Shown here piece after piece: positions 47,011-55,857 of a stretch of DNA of 64,000 nucleotides. The notes below the pieces were generated by a model. It worked only from the letters and a program-made list of their open reading frames with translations, was not told the origin of the DNA and made no database searches. Each line of letters opens with the position of its first letter. Position 1 is the stretch's first letter. Origin of the DNA: Pseudohongiella sp. (lineage in GTDB: Bacteria; Pseudomonadota; Gammaproteobacteria; Pseudomonadales; Pseudohongiellaceae); assembly GCA_030696315.1 (NCBI GenBank), contig JAUYSM010000115.1:1-64000 (forward strand), written 5' to 3'. The position numbers were made by a program, and so were the translations under genes.

Positions 47011-49086
47011 TCAGCGATACGTGCGGTTTGCCACCCAGGCCTCAACGAGCAGTAGTAACATCACCAGCAATACAATCCACCACCATAAACGTTGCGGCTG
47101 CTCGATGTCCGCGATCAATTGCGCAGTTCTGATACGCTCAGCCACCATAGGTGTTGTTTCAGGATTGATAATGGCATCGGTCAGCGCCGCAATATCTGCT
47201 CGTCTGGAACTTGCGGCGTCAGCTGCAATGTTGATCGCCAGCGTCGTGTCCCCAAGTCTCACAAAACCCGGCATCCGCGCTCGATAAAATGGATTGTCTG
47301 AACTCAGGCGTACGATAGAACCATCAGGTTCCTGCAAGTCCAGTTCACTGCGGTCATCGGCTACAAAATTACGCAGGTCAATCATGTCACCAACCAGATA
47401 AGCACGTTCGCGATTGGGCGGCTGAATCAGATAGGTCAACACTTGGTGTACAAAAGGCAGGAATAAGCCTTGCAGCGGAAAGTTGCTCCAGCCTAGATCC
47501 AGCGATGAACTGAGCAACATGGCGCGCCCTTCGCCCACCGGTCTTTCGGTCAGCATGGGTGAACCATTGTCAAAACGCATCAACACACCTGCATCTACGG
47601 CAGGCTCGGTTAACCAATAACCTTGAAAGCGGGCACCAAAGTCTACATTCAGGGCGCGCAGCGCCGGGTGGCGCCGGTCGACATCCGCAATCAATTGATA
47701 GTCATTGCTGGCGAGCACTTCGGATGTGATCAGAGCAGCAGGACTGAGATCACCCAGACGCGCGTTGAAATCACCGGCAGATATGCGGTCACCGGGAGCC
47801 AGCAACACTGCGCCACCTTCTGTCACAAATGCCTGCAATGCCTGAAGCTGCGAGTTGTTTGACAGTGCGGTATTGAGCAGCACCACGGCATCGTGATCTT
47901 GAATGAGTGGCACCGTCAGCGCATCAGCGGTAACTGAGGTGACATCAAACGGTGAATTCTCCAGACCGCGCAAGGCCAGCACAAACCAGTGTGCCTCATC
48001 GTCATACCAGTCCTGCGAAGGATCACCATTAACAACCAACACACGCATACGCGGCAAAACGTCCAGCGAAAAATACCAGCGATTATCCAGTTCAAAATCA
48101 TCACCCGACAACACCAGTTCGCCCGTATAAGCGCCCGTTGCCTCCAGATTCAAGGGCACGTTAAGCACAGCCTCAGAGCGTTCATTCAACAACACGGGCT
48201 GGGCAATGCTGTTGGCCGTGGCTGGCGCCTCACCAGACTGAGCGCGCACGTTGAGCGACAATTGGCCACGATCCAGAAATACACTGCCGGTGCTGCGCAC
48301 ACGTGCCAGTATTTCGTAATCCGTCTGATTCTCCAGTAATTGTTGCGGCGAGCGTACATCCGTCAAACTGAGATTGCTGCTGCGTTCATCCCCCACGTCG
48401 ATAGGTCTGAAGCCTGTGCCAGCGGCCAGCATCCACGCGCTCTGATCTTCCTGCCGCCCCGTACCGTCAAGGGCATCACTTTGCAGTCCGGAGGCTTTAA
48501 AGTCAGAAATCATGACAATCTGACGTTGCTCATGTTGCGACTCATTGAGCATGTCATCCGCCAATTGCAGGGTAGGATAAAAACGTACCCGATCATAACC
48601 CGGTTCATCAAGGCTATTGATAAAGGCGCGCAAGCCGTCAATATCGCTGCTGAGTTCGCGCACCGTCAGCGTGCCATCCGCAAAGGTGAGGACAGCAGCG
48701 TCATCACCCGCATTGAGCCCATCAAGCACGTCCAGCGCCTCGGCTTTGGCGCGCTCAAAACGATCTCCAAACCGCATACTGAGTGAGGTATCCAGCAAAA
48801 TGGCAACCGACTTGGGTTCTGCGTCGATCAGCCGCGCCATCCCGCCCTGGTAAAACAGCGGTCTGGCAAAGGCAATCACCAACAAACAAATCAAGGCGGC
48901 GCGCATCAACAGTAACAACCACTGTTGAATCTGCTGGAACAGAATGAGCTTTTTGGTAGTTTGTTTCATAAAGCGCAGAGTGCCAAACATCACCTTCGGC
49001 GGGTTCTCGCGCCGGATCAGATGGATGGCAATCGGAATAGCGGCCGCTAATAATCCCAGCAAAAACAGCGGTGTCAGGAACCCCAT
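47011..49086 (-). CDS. BatA-like membrane protein with VWA domain
   Basis: A 691-residue protein. The N-terminus is the aerotolerance BatA module: two helices (LTPLFLLGLLAAAIPIAIHLIRR and LLLLMRAALICLLVIAFARPLFY). A VWA domain follows with MIDAS D99-T-S101-L-S103 (ILLDTSLSM). The middle has a glutamine-amidotransferase-like fold (QDHDAVVLLNTALSNNSQLQALQAFVTEGGAVLLAPGD). A C-terminal helix (LWWWIVLLVMLLLLVEAWVA) anchors the other end. It abuts the DUF58 stop and is the last gene of the eight-gene operon. VWA proteins of this type partner MoxR ATPases. Substrate unknown. Confidence 0.85.
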   Translation of the reverse strand: MGFLTPLFLLGLLAAAIPIAIHLIRRENPPKVMFGTLRFMKQTTKKLILFQQIQQWLLLLMRAALICLLVIAFARPLFYQGGMARLIDAEPKSVAILLDTSLSMRFGDRFERAKAEALDVLDGLNAGDDAAVLTFADGTLTVRELSSDIDGLRAFINSLDEPGYDRVRFYPTLQLADDMLNESQHEQRQIVMISDFKASGLQSDALDGTGRQEDQSAWMLAAGTGFRPIDVGDERSSNLSLTDVRSPQQLLENQTDYEILARVRSTGSVFLDRGQLSLNVRAQSGEAPATANSIAQPVLLNERSEAVLNVPLNLEATGAYTGELVLSGDDFELDNRWYFSLDVLPRMRVLVVNGDPSQDWYDDEAHWFVLALRGLENSPFDVTSVTADALTVPLIQDHDAVVLLNTALSNNSQLQALQAFVTEGGAVLLAPGDRISAGDFNARLGDLSPAALITSEVLASNDYQLIADVDRRHPALRALNVDFGARFQGYWLTEPAVDAGVLMRFDNGSPMLTERPVGEGRAMLLSSSLDLGWSNFPLQGLFLPFVHQVLTYLIQPPNRERAYLVGDMIDLRNFVADDRSELDLQEPDGSIVRLSSDNPFYRARMPGFVRLGDTTLAINIAADAASSRRADIAALTDAIINPETTPMVAERIRTAQLIADIEQPQRLWWWIVLLVMLLLLVEAWVANRTYR

Positions 49087-49980
49087 TTATGAGCTCCTTG
49101 TCCGACGGGACAAATACGATGCCAGCGCTTTATCCAAGGGCTGCGAGGTATCCAGCAGACAATAATCCACCCCGCTACTCTGGCATTTCTTTTTACAGTC
49201 ATCCAGGTAACGCTGCAGATTATCCAGATAAGCGTTGCGGATGGCCTGTGGCGAGGTGATATGGGTTTCGGCGGTTTCCATATCCACAAACTCTGTGGAT
49301 TCATTAAAGTTAAACATCAACTCCTGATTATCCAGCACGTGGAACACAATCACTTCATTACCCATGGCACGCAATTGCATCAGGGTCTTGATGGTAGCCT
49401 GTTCGTCTTCCAGCATGTCACTGATCAGGATTACCAGACTTTTTTGATTGATCGTCATGGCCAGTTCGCTCAGTGGCCGCACGCTGTTGGTTTGGCCTCC
49501 CGCCTGTAACTCATGCAGGCTGCGCAGTATCCGGATAAGGTGAACCTGCCGTGCCTTGGCGGGAATGTAGTCTTTGATTTTGTCATCAAAAGTGATCAGA
49601 CCCACGGCATCGCGCTGACGCATAATGAAGTAAGCCAGGGCCGACGCCAGTGTACGGCCGTAGTCCAGTTTGCTCATCGCCGTCGAGGCGTAACCCATGG
49701 ATGCACTGCTGTCGAGCAGGATGTAACAACGGACGTTGGTTTCGTCTTCGTATTGTTTGATGTACATCTTGTCGGAGCGGCCGTAGAGCTTCCAGTCCAC
49801 ATGGCGCATGTCATCACCACGGATGTAGTGGCGATAATCGGTAAACTCGACACTGAAGCCGCGTTTAGGACTTTTGTGCAGGCCCGCGATAAATCCTTCC
49901 ACGATGACGCGCGCACGCATCTCGAGATTATCGAGTGTGGCGAGCACTGAAGGATCTATGAAGTTCGTGCTTTGTGTCAT
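49087..49980 (-). CDS. DUF58 protein (VWA-like MoxR partner)
   Basis: A 297-residue cytoplasmic protein. The DUF58 core RHYIRGDDMRHVDWKLYGRSDKMYIKQYEDE (residues 50-80) is followed by a VWA-like domain with MIDAS D90-S-S92-A-S94 (ILLDSSASMG) and later VILISDMLED. DUF58 genes almost always sit beside MoxR ATPases, and the protein is thought to act as adaptor between ATPase and membrane VWA proteins. It starts 1 nt after the MoxR stop and ends directly at the next start, showing tight translational coupling. Confidence 0.92.
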   Translation of the reverse strand: MTQSTNFIDPSVLATLDNLEMRARVIVEGFIAGLHKSPKRGFSVEFTDYRHYIRGDDMRHVDWKLYGRSDKMYIKQYEDETNVRCYILLDSSASMGYASTAMSKLDYGRTLASALAYFIMRQRDAVGLITFDDKIKDYIPAKARQVHLIRILRSLHELQAGGQTNSVRPLSELAMTINQKSLVILISDMLEDEQATIKTLMQLRAMGNEVIVFHVLDNQELMFNFNESTEFVDMETAETHITSPQAIRNAYLDNLQRYLDDCKKKCQSSGVDYCLLDTSQPLDKALASYLSRRTRSS

Positions 49981-49981
49981 G

Positions 49982-51019
49982 TTATGCGCCCGGTGCGCGC
50001 ACAGTGTCCAGCACGCGGCGTATCAGCTCATCGGTGGTGATACGTTCGGCTTCTGCGTGGAAGTTCAGCTGTATGCGGTGACGCAATACCGAGGGCGCCA
50101 ATGCACGAATATCGTTAAACGACACATTGTAACGACCATGCAGCAGTGCTCTGACTTTGCCAGCCAGCACCAGATTCTGTGAGGCACGGATACCGGCGCC
50201 CCACGTCACCCAGTCTTTTACAAACTGCGGCGATGCCGGACTTTGTGGCCGTGTGGAGTGCACCAGATGCACGGCGTATTGCACAACGGCCTGTGCAGCG
50301 GGCACCTGCCGCGCGACGCGCTGGAACGCCAGAATGTCTTCACCACTGAGGGGATGTGACACTGTGCGGTCAACAACACGTGTGGTGCTGCTGACAACCT
50401 GCACTTCCTCTTCTTCAGTCAGATATCCCAGTTCCATCTTGAACATAAAACGGTCGAGCTGGGCTTCCGGCAGCGGATACGTACCTTCCAATTCAATGGG
50501 GTTTTGTGTCGCCAGCACAAAAAATGGGCTGGACATTTTATGTGTCACACCGGCCGCGGTGACTTGACGTTCTTCCATGGCCTCCAGCAACGAGGACTGC
50601 GTTTTGGGTGGTGTGCGGTTGATTTCGTCTGCCAGCAGGATATTGGTGAAAATCGGGCCTTTCACAAACACCAGTTTACGCCGGCCATCGCTTTCTTCCA
50701 CAATCTCAGAACCCACCACATCAGATGGCATCAGGTCTGGCGTAAACTGGATACGACTGAAATTGAGCTGAAGAATATCTGCCACTGTTTTGATCAACAA
50801 CGTTTTTGCCAGACCAGGCACGCCGGTCACCAGGCAGTGTCCACCTGCAAACAGTGCAATCAATAACTCCTCAATTACCGAATCCTGACCCACAATGACT
50901 TTGCGGATTTCATGCACCATCTGATCTCGACCCAACTGCATCTTTTTAACAAGTGCCAGATCGTCATTGTCTTCCAGACCAGCAACCGGGGTGTCATCAA
51001 TCATGTGGGTATCTGTCAT
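49982..51019 (-). CDS. MoxR-family AAA+ ATPase
   Basis: A 345-residue AAA+ protein. Walker A is GVPGLAKT (66-73), Walker B NILLADEINRTPPKTQSSLLEAMEE (D131, E132), and sensor 1 FFVLATQNPIE. The GQDSVIEELLIALFAGGHCLVTG opening is typical of MoxR. MoxR ATPases act as chaperones that assemble or activate partner proteins through VWA-domain adaptors, three of which (DUF58 and two membrane VWA proteins) are encoded in this operon. A 17-nt gap separates it from the DUF4159 gene. Confidence 0.95.
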   Translation of the reverse strand: MTDTHMIDDTPVAGLEDNDDLALVKKMQLGRDQMVHEIRKVIVGQDSVIEELLIALFAGGHCLVTGVPGLAKTLLIKTVADILQLNFSRIQFTPDLMPSDVVGSEIVEESDGRRKLVFVKGPIFTNILLADEINRTPPKTQSSLLEAMEERQVTAAGVTHKMSSPFFVLATQNPIELEGTYPLPEAQLDRFMFKMELGYLTEEEEVQVVSSTTRVVDRTVSHPLSGEDILAFQRVARQVPAAQAVVQYAVHLVHSTRPQSPASPQFVKDWVTWGAGIRASQNLVLAGKVRALLHGRYNVSFNDIRALAPSVLRHRIQLNFHAEAERITTDELIRRVLDTVRAPGA

Positions 51020-51036
51020 GGTTATGTCCTGTAAAT

Positions 51037-52020
51037 TCAGTGTGTGTATGCGTAAATCAAATAATTGATGCCCAGTCGATAGGCTTCATTGGTCATCTGG
51101 GTGGGATACATCTCCAGAAAGGTATGCTCCCAACCGTCTCCCATATCGGAATTAAAATTTGCCACCAGCATCACGCGCCCCATGTCATCCAGAATGGCAT
51201 GCACAGACGGCGGATAACGCGGATCATTCAAGGTGACGTTGCCATAATCCCAGGTCACAGCCCGGCCGGGCACCTGCGGAACTTCAGTAATGTCATAAAA
51301 CATCCGGAAAATTTCGTGATTCATATCCAGCTGAATCAACTCACGATCCGGAAATATCTTTGTTATTTCTATCAGAAAATCCTGAAAGTGCGCCTCACCC
51401 CAGAAGTCGTCCAGCATCACAAAACCACCACGATGCATAAACTCGCGCAAGGCTTCGACCTCAAGCGGATTAAAATTTGGCCCCGTGCGCATACTACCGA
51501 TGGGCACACGTTTCATGGTCATATACAAAAACGTGTGTTCAAACAGCTCCGGATCAGTAAGATCCATCCAGCGCGGGCTGGTGGTATCCGTGTCGATAAA
51601 GGTATAGCGCTGGACACCGCGCATGAAGTTCTGTTCAGCATCCGGGAAGTCGGTATCCCACCAGCCACCACGTCGACCGCCGCGACCGCCGGCATAGTTT
51701 TCATAACGACCGCGAATCCAGGTGAATTCCGGATAACTGGCTGGCCGCGACTGCGACGCCCCCTGCCCTGTGGGTGCAAGACTGTCGCGCAGACTACGCA
51801 CATCAAAATCCTGCGGGAAAACCATGCCATCGCGCTGCCGGGTATCTGGCACACGCACGGGGGGCAAGCGCACCTCAGGCACTCGGATTTCTTGTGAGCG
51901 CTGGTTTTGCGGAGGCTGTAAAGGGTCAACCTGGGCTTGGGCAAAAGCCGGGAACATCACAGCCACCAGCACAAAGCTGACAACAGTGACGACCCGATTG
52001 CCGTTGACCCTTTTAATCAT
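51037..52020 (-). CDS. DUF4159 exported protein
   Basis: A 327-residue protein; the signal peptide ends near residue 29 (PAFAQA). The DUF4159 domain (~95-325) has FTWIRGRYENY, a conserved MDLTDPELFEHTFLYMTMKR strand, and the amidotransferase-like EALREFMHRGGFVMLDDFWGEAHFQDF. The end NEAYRLGINYLIYAYTH is characteristic. Gly/Arg-rich GGRGGRRGGWWD lies in a loop near residue 110. DUF4159 proteins occur in MoxR/DUF58/BatA clusters and have no known activity. It overlaps the TPR gene by 4 nt (ATGA). Confidence 0.88.
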   Translation of the reverse strand: MIKRVNGNRVVTVVSFVLVAVMFPAFAQAQVDPLQPPQNQRSQEIRVPEVRLPPVRVPDTRQRDGMVFPQDFDVRSLRDSLAPTGQGASQSRPASYPEFTWIRGRYENYAGGRGGRRGGWWDTDFPDAEQNFMRGVQRYTFIDTDTTSPRWMDLTDPELFEHTFLYMTMKRVPIGSMRTGPNFNPLEVEALREFMHRGGFVMLDDFWGEAHFQDFLIEITKIFPDRELIQLDMNHEIFRMFYDITEVPQVPGRAVTWDYGNVTLNDPRYPPSVHAILDDMGRVMLVANFNSDMGDGWEHTFLEMYPTQMTNEAYRLGINYLIYAYTH

Positions 52021-54818
52021 GGCTGACTGCCTGCTCCTGAGCCTGCACCTGACGGTTGATTACTGCGTTCGACAGCGCGCAGCAGGATATCTTGTGCGCG
52101 CTCATAACCAGGCGCCGTTTCCAGTGCTCTGAGTACGGTGCGACGCGCCTCATCAAGTTGCTGATTATCCAGGTACGCTCCGGCCAGATTGGTACGTGCA
52201 TCAACCGGATCACTCTGATCCAGCATGACCAGCACTTCAAACTCCTGCACCGCGCGGCCAGTATCACCGACTCGCTGAGCCAGTTGCGCCCCACTGCGAT
52301 GGATCTCGGGTCGGTAGGGATTGACGGCCAGTGCGCGGCTCAAATAGTAGTCAGCTTGCTCAGTGTCGCCTGAGGTCAAAGCCGCATCGGCCAACTTCAA
52401 AGCAGAGGCGTAGTCATGCTGCTGGTTTTGCAGCATCACGCTCAACTGTTGCATCATGGCCTCGGTGTTGCCCTGAGCTTCGTAAATCTGGGAAAGCACC
52501 AGCGATGGACTTGGGTAACCTGCATAATCCGGCAAAATGTCCTGCGCGGTTTGCAGATGAACAATCGCTTCGTCGTAGGCCTGCTCGCGGAACAGCACAA
52601 TTCCGAGTTGCAGATGCGCCTGGAAATCACGAGGTTGTTGCTCCACGCGGCCGCGCATGTGCTGCTTCAAGGACTCATTATTGTAGAGCTCTGCCAACAC
52701 CGCACTATTGTTTTCGCGCACGCCGTGACCATGACCGGCCCCTTCATCTGAAGTGTCTTCCACATGCACATAAACGTTGATCTGGTCGACACGTTGTTGA
52801 ATCCAGTCACGGAAACCGCTGTCAAACGTCACCATGTCCATTTCAAAAACATTGGCAAACATTTCACTTTCTTCACGGATATGCGCGTATTCCAGAATCA
52901 AGGCACGCAGCTTTTCAAATCCAAAATGTTCGGCGATGTACTCAACCACCAGATAGGACTGAAAATACGCAAAACTCAAATCAGCATCACTGTTTGCGCC
53001 GGTAAAACCTTCATTAAGATTGGAAACTGGCAGCAACTTGCCTTGCTGGACAGCTCTGACCAGCTCTAGCCCAAGACGACGCCCCCATTCCGGACGCGCC
53101 TGACGCTCTTCCCAGGTAGAGATCCCCTCGGATAACCAGCGTGGCATACGATTTTGTGTCATCTGCAAGGTGAACACATGCACCAGTTCATGCCAGAGAA
53201 TTTCTTGCCAGTTGGCGTTCAGGGTATCCGGGGATATCAATGTGACCACTTTGCCAAAACAGATGCCTACCAGCGGGCCGATATCGGGCAGCCCCACCGA
53301 GCGTACGGCAAAATCTTCGGTGCGCTCAAACACCTGGATCAACACCGGCACTTCCGGCTCAAACTGGTATTTTTCAACCAGCTGCTGCCAGCTTTCCTCC
53401 AGCAAGGGTGCCATATAAGGCCACAACACCTGCGCATCGCGCTGACTCATGTTGACGCGAAAATGCTCAGTTTCGAGTGCAGCATAACCTTCCAGCACAT
53501 CAAACACCTGCAGCATGTTGGAAGTCATGACGTTAAAAGGATCATTATCAAAGGCTTGTTCAAGGTGCTGTTTGCCTTCAACTTCTTCACCGAGCCGCAC
53601 CAGATTGCCACCCAGCACGGTATGCGCGTGCCAGTTATTGGGATCACGGGCAATAGCCCGTCGGGCGTAACTCACCGCTTCGGTAAATCGGTAATTATTG
53701 CCAAGGTAGTCGGCAACACCCGCAAAAAATTCGGAGCTTTCCGGACTGAAGGCGTTTACACGCTCAAGCAGCCGGTCAAACTCGGGCATATCATCTTCTA
53801 TGGCAGCCAGTGCCGCTAACGATGACAAGGCAGAAATGGATTCGGGGTTGACTGTCAACGCCTGCTGTAAATAATCACGCCCCACGTCTTTTTGATAGTT
53901 GCGCACCATCAACAAGCCATAGGTCTCCAGAGCGGCAACATCGCGGGGATTGGCCTCTAGACTCATGGCCAGATAGCGCTCAGGACTGCTGATACGTGCC
54001 ATGCCCGTCAGCGCCGGGGAGTAACGACGATTGATGGTAAGTGCCTGGTTATAGTTGGTCTCGGCGTCGGCGTCGTTAAATTTTTCCTGGAACAGATCGC
54101 CCCACAAGGTCAACGCCTCAAGATTATTACCATCCAGACGCACCGCCTCCGCAAACAGCGCATTGGCATCATGAAACTCGTCGAGCTTCCACGCCGCCAG
54201 CGCCACCATGCCCACATCGGCCGAGTCAAACACCAGGCCGCTGTCATAACGTGCCAGCGCCGTATTGTACTGTTGCGCTGCTGCTTCAAGATTACCGCGC
54301 AGATCCAGCACCAGACCGTACTGCACCAGTGTGCGCACAGGTGGATTGATCTGCCCCGCCACCACTTGCGCCAGAATGTCCTCAGCGTCCGCAGACCGCC
54401 CCGTCATCCGGTAAAGTTCAGCCAGTTGTGTGGCCGCAGCCGGGCTGTCCGCTGGATTGCGCACCAGTGGGCGTAATGTAGAAATGGCCTGTTCGTATTG
54501 GCCTGTCAATGCTTGGGCTTTACTGATACCCAGCGCAGCCTGTTCGCGCCAGGCATCTTCGCGCACTGCATTAAATGCTTCGATCGCGCCCAGATAGGAG
54601 CCGCGTAACAACAATTCATTACCGCGGGTAAGATTATCCAGCGCGGATAACTCGATGGGCTGGGCAAACGCAGACTCGGTAATCGCCACCCTCAGGTTTA
54701 AAGCGGGCACAAAAAACTCAGGGACCGGTACTATCGACAGCAGGCTGAAACCCGCAATTGCAGTGGCACTGCGAATTGCGCGGCGCAAGGTGTGTCGGGA
54801 CGCATCAGGGTAAGTCAT
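52017..54818 (-). CDS. Exported TPR protein with gluzincin (peptidase MA-like) domain
   Basis: A 933-residue protein; the hydrophobic export segment (AIAGFSLLSIVPVPEFFVP) lies at ~17-36. Residues ~65-430 are tetratricopeptide repeats. Residues ~460-670 form a peptidase MA-like domain with zinc site H543-E-L-V-H547 and a downstream Glu, E564, in WLSEGISTWEE, so all gluzincin ligands are present. More TPRs follow to the end (Gly/Ser-rich tail). GAGGAG precedes the ATG at 54818. It overlaps its neighbours on both sides (14 nt and 4 nt). It is probably a periplasmic metalloprotease with protein-binding arms; target unknown. Confidence 0.85.
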   Translation of the reverse strand: MTYPDASRHTLRRAIRSATAIAGFSLLSIVPVPEFFVPALNLRVAITESAFAQPIELSALDNLTRGNELLLRGSYLGAIEAFNAVREDAWREQAALGISKAQALTGQYEQAISTLRPLVRNPADSPAAATQLAELYRMTGRSADAEDILAQVVAGQINPPVRTLVQYGLVLDLRGNLEAAAQQYNTALARYDSGLVFDSADVGMVALAAWKLDEFHDANALFAEAVRLDGNNLEALTLWGDLFQEKFNDADAETNYNQALTINRRYSPALTGMARISSPERYLAMSLEANPRDVAALETYGLLMVRNYQKDVGRDYLQQALTVNPESISALSSLAALAAIEDDMPEFDRLLERVNAFSPESSEFFAGVADYLGNNYRFTEAVSYARRAIARDPNNWHAHTVLGGNLVRLGEEVEGKQHLEQAFDNDPFNVMTSNMLQVFDVLEGYAALETEHFRVNMSQRDAQVLWPYMAPLLEESWQQLVEKYQFEPEVPVLIQVFERTEDFAVRSVGLPDIGPLVGICFGKVVTLISPDTLNANWQEILWHELVHVFTLQMTQNRMPRWLSEGISTWEERQARPEWGRRLGLELVRAVQQGKLLPVSNLNEGFTGANSDADLSFAYFQSYLVVEYIAEHFGFEKLRALILEYAHIREESEMFANVFEMDMVTFDSGFRDWIQQRVDQINVYVHVEDTSDEGAGHGHGVRENNSAVLAELYNNESLKQHMRGRVEQQPRDFQAHLQLGIVLFREQAYDEAIVHLQTAQDILPDYAGYPSPSLVLSQIYEAQGNTEAMMQQLSVMLQNQQHDYASALKLADAALTSGDTEQADYYLSRALAVNPYRPEIHRSGAQLAQRVGDTGRAVQEFEVLVMLDQSDPVDARTNLAGAYLDNQQLDEARRTVLRALETAPGYERAQDILLRAVERSNQPSGAGSGAGSQP

Positions 54819-55857
54819 TGTATCTCCTCGTGCGGGTTGCCAGATCAATCAACAAGGCCTCCAGCCGGTTCCAATAGTCCTCTTCCAGATAATTCACTTT
54901 CTGATTACGCAGAATAAAAATCTCGCGCTCTATTGTTTGCATTTCTGCCTGTAGACCTAGGGCCTCAGGTGATGTTTTCTGCACGCCAGGGCTGATCACA
55001 TTCAGATACGCAATTTCAGCCAACATTCCGTCGGGCTGCCCTGTACCCGGCTCGCGACTGAACAGACCATCACCAGAGTCGTCCAGCACTGCATTCTCGG
55101 TGGAAAGCCGCCCTTGATCGCTGTACCACTGTGCGACCCGGCCACTAGCGTGATTAAACGCCTCGAGCACCGACACCCGGCCATTTCTGTCCAGATCAGC
55201 ACGTTTTTCAGTTAATGCAGCTACCAGAAAACCACCAAACAAGGGGTCGTAACGCTCGGCAGCCGAACGCGTTGCCGAAACCACTACGCGCCCCAGCACT
55301 GACAGTGCGCGCGAAAATTCAAAACTGGCACTGGTGGTGTTAAAGATCACCATATCCACACCCGCTAAGGGTGCCAGCAAACCCGCCAGATCGTTGCCTG
55401 TCATGTCGGGGCCGACGTTATTAAATTTTGCTTCCCCAAAGGTGCTGGAGCCATGACCAAACAGAAAGACGGTCAATTGGTCACCGGCCTGGCTGTCACG
55501 CCGGATGCGCTCCACCGCCGCAGTAATGTCCTCAAACTGTGAGCCACCGCTGACAATCGACGCGGCATTACCGACATTACGGCCATCGTCCATCAACAGT
55601 TCGATGGCGTTACTTGAGTAACCATAATCGGCCAGCAGACTGCCATGCAAATCAGTCGCCCAGGTGCGCAGGCGCTGACGAATTTCATCCGACGCGGAGG
55701 CGCCCACAACAATCAGTGCAAACTTGTTGTTTTCCGGTGTCTGTTGGAACCAGGGTGTATCTTCCGCACCTGATCCTGGCTGGCCAGTTGGCTGAGCAAA
55801 CAATGTCACAGACCACAACAAAGTCGAGACGGCCAGCAGTGCGGATATTCGCATCAT
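54805..55857 (-). CDS. Caspase/legumain-fold exported protein without catalytic cysteine
   Basis: A 350-residue protein; the signal peptide ends near residue 21. The fold follows peptidase C13/caspase-like proteins: FALIVVGASASDEIRQRLRTWATDL, LTVFLFGHGSS with the catalytic-position His135, then DMVIFNTTSASFEFS, where C13 enzymes carry the nucleophile Cys. Here residues 173-176 read NTTS, and the whole protein contains no cysteine. A C-terminal Ca-binding-like DLDRNGRVSV loop precedes a coiled helix. The start ATG overlaps the upstream stop (ATGA). I read it as a pseudo-protease with a scaffold or sensing role. Confidence 0.75.
   Translation of the reverse strand: MMRISALLAVSTLLWSVTLFAQPTGQPGSGAEDTPWFQQTPENNKFALIVVGASASDEIRQRLRTWATDLHGSLLADYGYSSNAIELLMDDGRNVGNAASIVSGGSQFEDITAAVERIRRDSQAGDQLTVFLFGHGSSTFGEAKFNNVGPDMTGNDLAGLLAPLAGVDMVIFNTTSASFEFSRALSVLGRVVVSATRSAAERYDPLFGGFLVAALTEKRADLDRNGRVSVLEAFNHASGRVAQWYSDQGRLSTENAVLDDSGDGLFSREPGTGQPDGMLAEIAYLNVISPGVQKTSPEALGLQAEMQTIEREIFILRNQKVNYLEEDYWNRLEALLIDLATRTRRYNDLP

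Noticed and set aside
50953-51897. A 314-codon plus-strand frame opposite the MoxR and DUF4159 genes
   Set aside because: It lies antisense to two well-supported genes, has no recognisable motif, and its composition is that of a mirrored coding sequence.
53154-53819. A 221-codon plus-strand frame opposite the TPR/HELVH gene
   Set aside because: It is a shadow of the metalloprotease and TPR coding sequence.
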